Shown here: positions 1 through 6,115 of the stretch, in pieces
Layout: each line of letters begins with the position of its first letter
Numbering within the stretch: the stretch's first letter is position 1
Assembly (NCBI GenBank): GCA_964608575.1
Contig: CAZSPW010000098.1
Location: 1 to 6,323 of the forward strand
Reading direction: 5' to 3'
From: JAMIFN01 sp964608575
GTDB lineage: Bacteria > Pseudomonadota > Gammaproteobacteria > Burkholderiales > Burkholderiaceae_C
Length of the DNA stretch: 6,323 bases
The notes under the pieces: generated by a model
What the model was told of the DNA's origin: nothing
What the model saw: only the letters and a program-made list of their open reading frames with translations
Databases searched by the model: none
Position numbers and translations under genes: made by a program

Positions 1-54
1 GGCGATGCCAAGAAAGTCATTGAAGACATGGTCAAGGCGGTGGAGGCGGTTTAA
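1..54 (+). CDS. 3' end of an unidentified protein gene (partial)
   Basis: Only the last 17 codons and a TAA stop at 52-54 lie in the window. They read GDAKKVIEDMVKAVEAV, a charged, helix-forming tail with no diagnostic motif. The frame is supported by the open reading to the left edge and by the strong terminator that begins 27 bases after the stop, as expected for the end of a transcription unit. The product cannot be named from this fragment. Confidence 0.6.
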   Translation, partial: GDAKKVIEDMVKAVEAV

Positions 55-80
55 TTACTGCCGCTTGCATTGCTTGTTTC

Positions 81-124
81 GTGCAAAGAGAAAGCCACCT
101 GAGAAGGTGGCTTTTTCTTTGTGC
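81..124 (+). terminator. Rho-independent terminator, probably bidirectional
   Basis: GCCACCT (94-100) pairs with AGGTGGC (105-111) around a GAGA loop. The stem extends outward through A/T and G-T pairs to about 81 and 124. The rising arm is followed by a run of T (112-120) on the + strand. The reverse strand also ends in a T-rich tract, so the same hairpin could stop - strand transcripts running out of the hydrolase gene that ends at 314. Confidence 0.9.
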
Positions 125-139
125 TGATTTTTCTGACTC

Positions 140-206
140 GTCATTCGGCGCGAAGTCGCGAACCCAGCGCTAATTTACTGGATGCTGCGACTACGCGCAG
201 CATGAC
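140..206. repeat. REP-like imperfect palindrome in intergenic space
   Basis: The segment is bounded by GTCAT (140-144) and ATGAC (202-206). It contains a small hairpin, CGCGA-AG-TCGCG (149-160), and a second one, ATGCTGCG (182-189) with CGCAGCAT (196-203). The terminal GTCATTC and ATGAC words, with an AACCCAGCGC and ACTGGAT centre, resemble the short interspersed palindromes common in proteobacterial intergenic DNA. Only one copy lies in the window, so membership in a repeat family is inferred. The rest of the 55-313 gap (207-313) shows no gene or clear signal. Confidence 0.45.
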
Positions 207-313
207 AAAGGGGATGGGCACCGAGGAGCGCAATCTAGGGCTTGCTGCTTGCGCGGGAATGTCGCTGTAGTGTGCGGTTAAGGGTTTGCGATGGGATGAA
301 GGCCGTTTGATTT

Positions 314-1468
314 TTATGCGCTGGTCTTAATCCGCAAACACCCAAATAAAGGCGCATCATCTGCAACTGCTCCAATGTTGAACACATAAGTCTGGCTTGC
401 TGCATCAAAGCGTCGCTGCACACGGCTAGCGGCCATGAGGTAGTGCAGGTGCGCCACGACTTCGCCCACAGCCAGCAATTGGTCTATGGGGTTGCGCAGT
501 TTGGGGAAGATGGCTTCCATTACCTGGGCGGCTGTCATTTCACCGTGCTGCTGCAGTAAATCGACGATGCAGTCAAACTGGAAAGCGTGGTGTTCGCGCA
601 GCTCTTGCGTGCGCAGGTGCAGGCCGGTGAACACGCCTTGGTGCGCGGGCATGACCCAGGTTTCTGGGTGGAGGGTGTCGAGCATATCCAGCGAATCCAG
701 CCAGTCTTTGAGCGGATTGGCCTCAGGTTCAGAGGGATTGACGGGCACATTCGAGCTGATGCGTGAGATCAGTTGGTCGCCAGCAATCAGCAAAGGTTGT
801 GCTGGGTCTTGCTCGCAATACAGGCATATATGTTCGGGCGAATGCCCGCTGCCGATCAGCACCTGCCATTGGCGCTGACCTATGCTCAAGGTGTCACCAC
901 GGCGCAGGCGGATATAGCTCTCTTGTGGCGGCGTGATAAAGGGGTCTTTGCGCAGAAAGGCCGCCATTTTTTCTAAATTCTCGGTGCTCACGCCAGCGCC
1001 GCCGTAAAAGCGCACAAAGGCGGGCGGCAATTCAGGCCCGGCAGGGAAGGGCTGGTAATTGGTGCGCATGGTGAGGTGTTCGGCGCGGCTCATATACAGG
1101 GGTATGCCGTAGGTATTGCACAACCAACGCGCCATGCCACCGTGGTCGTAATGAAAATGGGTGCAGATCAGGGCTTTGAAGGGCAGGCCTTCCAGCTCGG
1201 GCGCGGCGGCAATTTTTGGCCAAGCTTTGAGCGATTCTTCGTGCTGCAAACCTGTGTCGATGATGACCCAGCCGTCGCTATCGCGCAGCAAATAGACATT
1301 GATGTGATTCAGCGCAATCGGCATGGGGATGCGTGCCCAGAGCACACCGTCGGCTATGCGTTGCAGCGCGCCACCAGGCTCGGGCGGCTCTATGGGGTAG
1401 ACCAAGGGGGCGCTGGCGCGGGGGCGTTCTTTACTGGGCTTGCTGTCGTTTTCTTGATGGTCTTGCAT
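314..1468 (-). CDS. MBL-fold metallohydrolase with C-terminal winged-helix-like domain
   Basis: This 384-residue protein is a predicted cytoplasmic zinc hydrolase of the metallo-beta-lactamase superfamily. The metal ligands are complete: HFHYDH at residues 104-109 (His104, His106, Asp108, His109), His209 in GSGHS, Asp231 in AGDQ and His276 in PAHQG. The IIDTG strand at 69-73 is also typical. Residues from about 290 to 365 form a helical tail (TAAQVMEAIF, VAHLHYLMAASRVQRR) that fits the winged-helix domain found after this fold in LACTB2-like proteins. The first 35 residues are polar and proline-rich and precede the fold. The ATG start is well supported by AAAGG seven bases upstream. No signal peptide is visible. 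The substrate cannot be told from sequence: thioesters, nucleic acids and glutathione conjugates are all used within the superfamily. The neighbours give no clue. Confidence 0.93.
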   Translation of the reverse strand: MQDHQENDSKPSKERPRASAPLVYPIEPPEPGGALQRIADGVLWARIPMPIALNHINVYLLRDSDGWVIIDTGLQHEESLKAWPKIAAAPELEGLPFKALICTHFHYDHGGMARWLCNTYGIPLYMSRAEHLTMRTNYQPFPAGPELPPAFVRFYGGAGVSTENLEKMAAFLRKDPFITPPQESYIRLRRGDTLSIGQRQWQVLIGSGHSPEHICLYCEQDPAQPLLIAGDQLISRISSNVPVNPSEPEANPLKDWLDSLDMLDTLHPETWVMPAHQGVFTGLHLRTQELREHHAFQFDCIVDLLQQHGEMTAAQVMEAIFPKLRNPIDQLLAVGEVVAHLHYLMAASRVQRRFDAASQTYVFNIGAVADDAPLFGCLRIKTSA

Positions 1469-1486
1469 GGCTATGCCTTTATTTTT

Positions 1487-1507
1487 GATAGCTACTCAGG
1501 CAGCTTT
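1487..1507 (+). repeat. Copy A of a short intergenic repeat (ATAGCTxCTCAGGCAG core)
   Basis: GATAGCTACTCAGGCAG at 1487-1503 matches the copy at 4027-4043 at 16 of 17 positions and then diverges. It lies just upstream of the hydrolase gene, in the opposite orientation to that gene's reading, and faces copy B at 1621-1651. Confidence 0.6.
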
Positions 1508-1534
1508 AATGCCCATTTTGTGCCTGTTTCCCCA

Positions 1535-1576
1535 TAAAAATATCCCTCAAACGCAGCAGGCGGCAGTTTGAGGGAT
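1535..1576 (-). terminator. Rho-independent terminator of the reductase gene
   Basis: ATCCCTCAAAC (1542-1552) and GTTTGAGGGAT (1566-1576) form a perfect 11-bp stem with a 13-base loop. Read on the - strand, the stem is followed at once by ATTTTTATG, a short U tract. It lies about 90 bases beyond the stop of the - strand reductase gene and would separate that transcript from the hydrolase gene downstream. Confidence 0.8.
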
Positions 1577-1620
1577 GTGCAGGGCAGATGAACAGGCGTT
1601 TTCAGGCATGCTTTAGCGTT

Positions 1621-1651
1621 TTTAAGCCGCCAAATCTGCCTGAGCAGCTAT
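1621..1651 (-). repeat. Copy B of the short intergenic repeat, inverted
   Basis: Bases 1628-1651 are the exact reverse complement of 4028-4051 (24 of 24). The match continues with two mismatches to 1621. The copy begins 14 bases after the stop codon of the reductase gene and is in sense with it, so it lies in the 3' untranslated part of that message, before the terminator. Confidence 0.8.
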
Positions 1652-1665
1652 TGAATCAATAGTGC

Positions 1666-2718
1666 TTATTTATCGGCTTCGCTGGTAAAACTGTCTGAGT
1701 AGAAGGCATCAGCGGGCAGGCCATGTTGCTCGGTATAGAGTTTGACCGCGGAATTGATAACAATGGGCGCGCCGCAGGCGTACACCTCATAGCCGCTTAA
1801 ATCGGCTATATCTTGCACTACTGCGGCGTGTACAAAGCCTGTGCGCCCGCCCCAGTTGTCTTCCGCCAGCGCGTCAGAGATAACGGGGATGTATTGCAGC
1901 GTGGGCATTTCAGCCGCCTTGGCCAGCACCCAGTCGTGCATATACAGGTCTTGCGGGCGGCGGCCACCCCAGTAGAAGTGGATGGGGCGCTTGCTGCCTT
2001 CAAATTGCAGATGCTCGATCAAAGCCTTGATAGGGGCAAAGCCTGTGCCTGATGCCAGCAGCACGATGGGCTTATCGCCTTCGCGCAGGTAGAAGCCGCC
2101 CAGCGGCCCTTCGGCGCGCAAAATGGCTTTTTCTTTGATGCTGCCGTTAAACAGGGGATCGGTAAATTTGCCGCCCGGCAGGTGGCGGATGTGCAGCTCA
2201 ATGCGGTTGGCCGCAGGGCTGTCATCTGTGGCAGCTATGGCCACGGTGTGCGGGGCATTGCCCATGCTGTAGCTGCGGCGCGAACCGTCCTGCAAAATGA
2301 ATTCAACGAACTGACCTGCGTGGAATTGCAGTGGCGCACCTGCGGGCAGTTGTAGCACCATGCGTTTGACATCGGGGGCAAGGTCTTCAATGGCCCAGAC
2401 GCGCACGGGCAATTTTTTCACAGGGAAGGCATTGCTGTCGGTGACTTGTTTGTTTTCCAAGACCACATCGCTTTTGGCCTTGGAGCGGCAGGTGAGGATA
2501 AATCCTGCGGCTTTCTCGGCCGCGCTCAGGGCTTTGTCTGAATGATCGCCCATTTCCACATCGCCGCTGATTTTCAGGCATTTGCAGCTGCCGCAAGCAC
2601 CGTCTTGGCAGCCATAGGGCAGAGGGATGCTGTGCGTGATGCCTGCAGCCAAAATGGTTTGATCGGCTTGGGCTGTGAATTGGCGGCCACTGGGTTCAAC
2701 GGTGATTTGATAGCTCAT
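1666..2718 (-). CDS. 2Fe-2S ferredoxin / FAD / NAD(P)H oxidoreductase (CDP-6-deoxyglucoseen reductase-like)
   Basis: This 350-residue single-chain electron transfer protein has three modules. Residues 1-95 form a plant-type 2Fe-2S ferredoxin with Cys37, Cys42, Cys45 (YGCQDGACGSC) and Cys77 (LTCRS). Residues 103-210 form the flavin domain with the FAD motif RSYSMGN at 148-154 and GPLGGFY at 204-210. Residues 215-345 form the nucleotide domain with LASGTGFAPIKALIE (221-235), YACG (313-316) and FYSDSF (339-344). It should pass electrons from NAD(P)H through FAD to the iron-sulfur cluster and on to a partner. Homologues are often named CDP-6-deoxy-delta-3,4-glucoseen reductase after AscD, and others are oxygenase reductase components. 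Neither a deoxysugar cluster nor an oxygenase is nearby, so the partner is unknown. The start is the ATG at 2718; no Shine-Dalgarno sequence is visible before it. Confidence 0.93.
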   Translation of the reverse strand: MSYQITVEPSGRQFTAQADQTILAAGITHSIPLPYGCQDGACGSCKCLKISGDVEMGDHSDKALSAAEKAAGFILTCRSKAKSDVVLENKQVTDSNAFPVKKLPVRVWAIEDLAPDVKRMVLQLPAGAPLQFHAGQFVEFILQDGSRRSYSMGNAPHTVAIAATDDSPAANRIELHIRHLPGGKFTDPLFNGSIKEKAILRAEGPLGGFYLREGDKPIVLLASGTGFAPIKALIEHLQFEGSKRPIHFYWGGRRPQDLYMHDWVLAKAAEMPTLQYIPVISDALAEDNWGGRTGFVHAAVVQDIADLSGYEVYACGAPIVINSAVKLYTEQHGLPADAFYSDSFTSEADK

Positions 2719-2777
2719 GGGTGCGGTGAGAAAGAAATAAAAAGAATGCTTGCCCCTTGCTGTGGGCGTAACGGTGT

Positions 2778-2783
2778 ATTTTA
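2778..2783 (-). promoter_or_regulatory. Possible -10 element for the reductase gene
   Basis: On the - strand this reads TAAAAT, five of six matches to TATAAT, 60 bases before the start codon in the divergent spacer. No good -35 box sits 16-18 bases upstream, so the call is tentative. Confidence 0.2.
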
Positions 2784-2804
2784 GACGGTGGCTAAGGGTA
2801 TGAT

Positions 2805-2833
2805 TTGCAGCTGAATTACATCAGACTTATACC
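2805..2833 (+). promoter_or_regulatory. Possible sigma-70 promoter for rodA
   Basis: TTGCAG (2805-2810) and TATACC (2828-2833) are separated by 17 bases. The match is only 3 of 6 and 4 of 6, but the spacing is ideal and the site lies just ahead of rodA. It would give a leader of roughly 25 bases. An alternative weak -10, TATGAT, lies at 2800-2805. Confidence 0.25.
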
Positions 2834-2865
2834 TACCTGCTGCTGCAGCATTGCCCGCCTTTTTC

Positions 2866-4020
2866 ATGACTACCCTGATCCAAAAGCCCAGTTTGCTGCA
2901 ACGCGCCCGCCCATTTTTTGTGGGCATGGATTTGCCGCTGCTGGCGGGTTTTGCTATGTTGGCGGCTTTGGGCATGCTTATCATGTATTCCTCAGGCTAT
3001 GACCACGGGGAGCGTTTTTTCGATCACGGGCGCAATTTGCTCTTGGCCTTGTTCATTATGTTTGCCGTGGCACAAGTGCCGCTGCCGCTCATCATGCGTG
3101 CGGCGCTGCCTGTGTATATGGTTGGCATAGTTCTGCTGCTGGCTGTAGCCGCGTTTGGCATTACCCGCAAAGGCTCAACGCGTTGGCTGAATTTGGGTGT
3201 GGTGATTCAACCCAGCGAACTGATGAAAATGGGCATGCCGCTGATGCTGGCGTGGTGGTTTCAAATGCGCGAAGGCTCGCTGCGTTTTTGGGATTTTGTC
3301 GCCGCCTTTGTGATTTTGCTGGTGCCCTTCGCGCTGATTGCCAAGCAGCCTGATCTGGGTACGGCGCTGTTGGTGCTGACGGGGGGCTTGTGTGTGATTT
3401 ATTTTGCTGGTTTACGCTGGCGTTGGATCGTGCCTGTCTTCGTTTTGGGGGCGATAGGCATCAGTTTGATCGTATTTTTTGGCGATCCCCTGTGTGCCGA
3501 GGGGGTCAATTGGCATGTGCTCAAAGAATACCAACGCCAACGAGTTTGCACTTTGCTAGACCCAGCGCGCGATCCTCTAGGTAAAGGCTTTCATATTATC
3601 CAAGGCATGATTGCCATAGGTTCAGGCGGCTTTTGGGGTAAGGGTTTTATGCAGGGCACGCAAACGCATTTGGAATTTATTCCTGAGCGCACCACGGACT
3701 TTATTTTTGCCGCCTATTCAGAAGAATTCGGCTTGATTGGCAATGTACTGTTGATGGCCACTTTTGCCTTCATCGTGTTACGCGGTTTGGTTATTGCCAA
3801 TCGTGCGCCCACGCTGTTTGCACGACTGATGGCGGCGACTATCGCCATGCTGTTCTTCTTTTATGCCTTTGTGAATATAGGCATGGTCAGCGGTATTTTG
3901 CCCGTGGTGGGCGTGCCCCTGCCTTTTGTCAGCTATGGCGGTACGGCGATGATTACTTTGGGCTTTGCTTTGGGTATTTTGCAGGCCATTAGCAGAGCCA
4001 AAAAAATCATACCGTCTTAA
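2866..4020 (+). CDS. rodA: RodA, SEDS-family peptidoglycan glycosyltransferase
   Basis: This 384-residue inner-membrane protein polymerises lipid II into glycan strands in the rod complex, together with PBP2 and MreB. It has about ten hydrophobic segments and the SEDS landmarks: NLGVVIQPSE (109-118), KQPDLGTA (160-167), EYQRQRV...LLDPARDPLG (221-239), IAIGSGGFWGKGF (249-261), and the strongly conserved FIPERTTDFIF with Asp278, matching the essential Asp262 of E. coli RodA. PLPFVSYGG (351-359) near the C-terminus is also typical. I chose ATG at 2866; an in-frame TTG at 2851 would add five residues (MPAFF), but neither start has a Shine-Dalgarno sequence. The loop before the catalytic region carries two cysteines (210 and 228). 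No PBP2 gene (mrdA) lies upstream, although the two are usually adjacent. The gene ends 47 bp from the convergent DedA gene. Confidence 0.96.
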   Translation: MTTLIQKPSLLQRARPFFVGMDLPLLAGFAMLAALGMLIMYSSGYDHGERFFDHGRNLLLALFIMFAVAQVPLPLIMRAALPVYMVGIVLLLAVAAFGITRKGSTRWLNLGVVIQPSELMKMGMPLMLAWWFQMREGSLRFWDFVAAFVILLVPFALIAKQPDLGTALLVLTGGLCVIYFAGLRWRWIVPVFVLGAIGISLIVFFGDPLCAEGVNWHVLKEYQRQRVCTLLDPARDPLGKGFHIIQGMIAIGSGGFWGKGFMQGTQTHLEFIPERTTDFIFAAYSEEFGLIGNVLLMATFAFIVLRGLVIANRAPTLFARLMAATIAMLFFFYAFVNIGMVSGILPVVGVPLPFVSYGGTAMITLGFALGILQAISRAKKIIPS

Positions 4021-4026
4021 TAAAAA

Positions 4027-4058
4027 GATAGCTGCTCAGGCAGATTTGGCGACCTAAA
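4027..4058 (+). repeat. Copy C of the short intergenic repeat, filling the rodA/DedA gap
   Basis: Bases 4028-4051 are identical to the reverse complement of 1628-1651. The copy starts seven bases after the rodA stop codon and takes up most of the 47 bp between two convergent genes. It contains CTGC-TCAG-GCAG (4032-4043), and TTTGGC (4045-4050) can pair with GCCAAA (4061-4066). On the - strand the first hairpin is followed by CTATCTTTTTATT, so it may also act as a weak terminator for the DedA gene. Confidence 0.75.
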
Positions 4059-4067
4059 CTGCCAAAA

Positions 4068-4715
4068 TCATGCTGAAACTTCTTGGCTTTTGGCTTTCCA
4101 GGCACCGTAGATAGCCAAGAGGCCAGGGATCAGAATCAAAGCCCAAATGATTTTCTCTAAATTAGCCTGCACCCAAGGTAAATTGCCAAAGAAGTAACCT
4201 GCGGTGATGATGCCAAACACCCAAATGGCAGCGCCTAGCACATTGAAAAACACAAATTTACGGCGTGACATAGCCGCTACGCCTGCGACAAAGGGCACAA
4301 AGGTGCGAATAAAAGGCATAAAACGCGCCAAGACGATGGTGATGCCGCCATAGCGCTCGTAAAAATGGTGGGCTTTATCAAAGGCTTTTTTATTGAAAAA
4401 GCGCGAGTTTTCCCATTGGAACACTTTGGGGCCAAAGTATTTGCCTATGCTGTAATTGAGCTGATCGCCTGCAACCGCGGCTGTAAACAGCAAAGCACAA
4501 CTGCTGCTGTAATCCAATGCCCCCGTAGCAGCAAAAGCGCCAACGATGAATAGCAGCGAATCGCCCGGCAAAAAGGGCATCACCACCAAGCCTGTTTCCA
4601 CGAAGATGATGGTAAATAGCAGCACATAAACCCAATTGCCATGGTTTTCAATAAAGCTGCCGAGAACTTGATCGACATGAAAGATGAGTTCGAATAATTG
4701 GGTAATGGTTTCCAT
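4068..4715 (-). CDS. DedA-family (VTT domain) membrane protein
   Basis: This 215-residue polytopic inner-membrane protein matches the DedA/SNARE-associated family in length and motifs. It shows FVETGLVVMPFLPGDSLLF (38-56), AGDQLNYSIGKYFG (82-95), LARFMPFIRTFVPFVAG (129-145) and several hydrophobic helices including a C-terminal one (about 188-205). The acidic and basic residues essential in E. coli YqjA/YghB are present: Glu40, Asp52, Arg131 and Arg137. Family members support membrane homeostasis and depend on the proton motive force, and some translocate the carrier undecaprenyl phosphate or other lipids. The substrate of this one is unknown. The ATG at 4715 has no visible Shine-Dalgarno sequence. 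The gene is divergent from the CNNM gene, with an operator-like palindrome just before its start, and convergent with rodA. Confidence 0.94.
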   Translation of the reverse strand: METITQLFELIFHVDQVLGSFIENHGNWVYVLLFTIIFVETGLVVMPFLPGDSLLFIVGAFAATGALDYSSSCALLFTAAVAGDQLNYSIGKYFGPKVFQWENSRFFNKKAFDKAHHFYERYGGITIVLARFMPFIRTFVPFVAGVAAMSRRKFVFFNVLGAAIWVFGIITAGYFFGNLPWVQANLEKIIWALILIPGLLAIYGAWKAKSQEVSA

Positions 4716-4719
4716 AGGG

Positions 4720-4732
4720 CGCCATTATGGCG
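4720..4732. promoter_or_regulatory. Perfect palindrome, candidate operator between divergent genes
   Basis: CGCCATTATGGCG has 6-bp arms around one central T and begins five bases upstream of the DedA start codon. Its position in a 67 bp divergent spacer fits a regulator site or a small hairpin in the DedA message leader. No regulator can be named. Confidence 0.35.
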
Positions 4733-4782
4733 GTGCTTTATTCGTATTTTTTATCTTTCTTCCGCTACAGTCTTAGCTACTT

Positions 4783-6078
4783 ATGGAAATCTTACTTATT
4801 CTTTTTCTTACCCTGCTCAATGCCTTGTTCGCCATGAGCGAGTTGGCTATGAGCACAGCGCGCAAGGTACGCCTTGCCGCTATGGCCGAGAGCGGCGATA
4901 AAGGCGCAGCCGCAGCCATCAAACTGGCCGATGAGCCGACGCGCATGCTCTCGACCGTGCAGGTGGGCATTACCTCCATCGGCCTGCTCAACGGCATCGT
5001 GGGCGAGGCCGCTTTTGCCGCTGGCGTAGCCACACAATTGCAAAGCTGGGGCGCACCTGAGGCTGTGGCACGCCCGATTGCCACTTTCAGTGTGGTGGTG
5101 GTGCTGGCTTACATCACCCTGATTTTTGGTGAAATGGTGCCCAAACGCATAGGCCTGCTTTACCCAGAAGTTGTGGCGCGCTGGGTGGCGCGACCGATGA
5201 ATTTTTTGGCTACCGCCACTGCGCCCTTTATTCGGCTCATTAGCTGGAGTACCGAAACCATGCTGCGCCTGCTGCGCATCAATACCAATAACGCCAGGCT
5301 GGTCACAGAGGAAGAAATTACGGCCAGTTTGGATGAAGGCTTGGATGCTGGCGTGATAGAAAAACACGAGCGCCGCATGGTGGAAAATGTTTTTCATTTA
5401 GACGACAGGCCGCTGACTTCTATCATGCTGCCACGAGTTGATATTCATTGGTTTCATGCCGATGAAACTGTCGCCGGTGCCATGCGTCTTATTCAAAGCC
5501 ATATGCAACAAGCAGATCGGGCGCATTCTTGGTATCCCGTCTGCCGTGATGATTTAGACCATGTGCTGGGCATCGTCAGTTTGGCGCAATTGCTGCTGCA
5601 TCCTGAGCCGCAAACGCCGCTAGAGCATTTGATGTTGCCGCCTGTTTTTGTGCCTGAAACCTTAACGGGGATGGAGCTACTAGAGCAGTTCCGTTTGCGG
5701 GCTGGGCGTATGGTATTTGTGGTGGACGAATACGGCGTGCTGCAGGGCTTGCTGACCCCGCGCGATATGCTCGAAGCGATTACGGGTGAACTCAAGCCTG
5801 AATTACAGGCACACGCTTGGGCGCTGCAACAGGCCGATGGCAGCTGGTTGCTCGATGCCCTCATGCCTTTGGCTGAACTCAAAACCCGGCTGGAAATGGA
5901 AGACAGTCTTCCGGGTGAAGATGCTGGCGTGTACAACACTTTGGGCGGCCTGTTGATGGCGCAAAAAGGCCGTTTGCTGCGTGTGGGCGATAGCTTGCTG
6001 TGTGCAGGCTGGCGCTTTGAAGTGCTCAGCCTGGAAGGCCGCAGAGCCGGCCAAGTGCGCGCTAGCGCAGCGATTTAA
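4783..6078 (+). CDS. CNNM/CorC-type transporter: DUF21, paired CBS, CorC_HlyC domain
   Basis: This 431-residue inner-membrane protein belongs to the family often labelled hemolysin or TlyC-like, whose studied members (CNNM, CorC, MpfA) act in magnesium or other divalent cation efflux. The membrane domain (DUF21) spans about 1-165, with the opening helix running into LNALFAMSELAMSTARKVRL (12-31), GITSIGLLNGIVGE (62-75), a hydrophobic helix at 100-115 and GEMVPKRIGL (116-125). The linker EEEITASLDEG (176-186) leads to a CBS pair, at about 213-272 (beginning IMLPRVDI) and about 282-338 (VFVVDEYGVLQGLLTPRDML). The C-terminal CorC_HlyC domain covers about 350-430 (NTLGGLLMAQKGRLLRVGD). The length is normal and no domain is missing. 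The ATG starts directly at the first membrane helix, as in relatives, but no Shine-Dalgarno sequence precedes it. The gene is divergent from DedA and convergent with the gene at the right edge. Its ion has not been shown. Confidence 0.94.
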   Translation: MEILLILFLTLLNALFAMSELAMSTARKVRLAAMAESGDKGAAAAIKLADEPTRMLSTVQVGITSIGLLNGIVGEAAFAAGVATQLQSWGAPEAVARPIATFSVVVVLAYITLIFGEMVPKRIGLLYPEVVARWVARPMNFLATATAPFIRLISWSTETMLRLLRINTNNARLVTEEEITASLDEGLDAGVIEKHERRMVENVFHLDDRPLTSIMLPRVDIHWFHADETVAGAMRLIQSHMQQADRAHSWYPVCRDDLDHVLGIVSLAQLLLHPEPQTPLEHLMLPPVFVPETLTGMELLEQFRLRAGRMVFVVDEYGVLQGLLTPRDMLEAITGELKPELQAHAWALQQADGSWLLDALMPLAELKTRLEMEDSLPGEDAGVYNTLGGLLMAQKGRLLRVGDSLLCAGWRFEVLSLEGRRAGQVRASAAI

Positions 6079-6115
6079 AGCGCAGGCGGCGGGCACTGGG
6101 CGAGCCTTTTATGCA

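Noticed and set aside
235..423. Small - strand frame overlapping the end of the hydrolase gene
   Set aside because: It is mostly an out-of-frame shadow with no ribosome binding site or ordered sequence character.
1469..1535. A sigma-70 promoter for the hydrolase gene
   Set aside because: A/T-rich words such as TATCAA are present, but no pair of boxes with acceptable match and spacing was found.
1076..1537. A + strand open frame of 153 codons
   Set aside because: It lies mostly antisense to the hydrolase gene, whose metal motifs and ribosome binding site are convincing. Its own protein has no recognisable motif.
1666..2718. Part of a deoxysugar or O-antigen cluster
   Set aside because: The reductase resembles AscD-type enzymes, but no dehydratase, epimerase or glycosyltransferase for sugars is nearby.
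2851..2865. TTG as the rodA start
   Set aside because: It would add only MPAFF before an ATG whose following residues match the expected RodA N-terminus, and it has no better ribosome binding site. It cannot be excluded.
4792..5397. A - strand open frame of 201 codons
   Set aside because: It is fully antisense to the membrane domain of the CNNM gene and is rich in His, Gln and Gly, as expected for a shadow frame.
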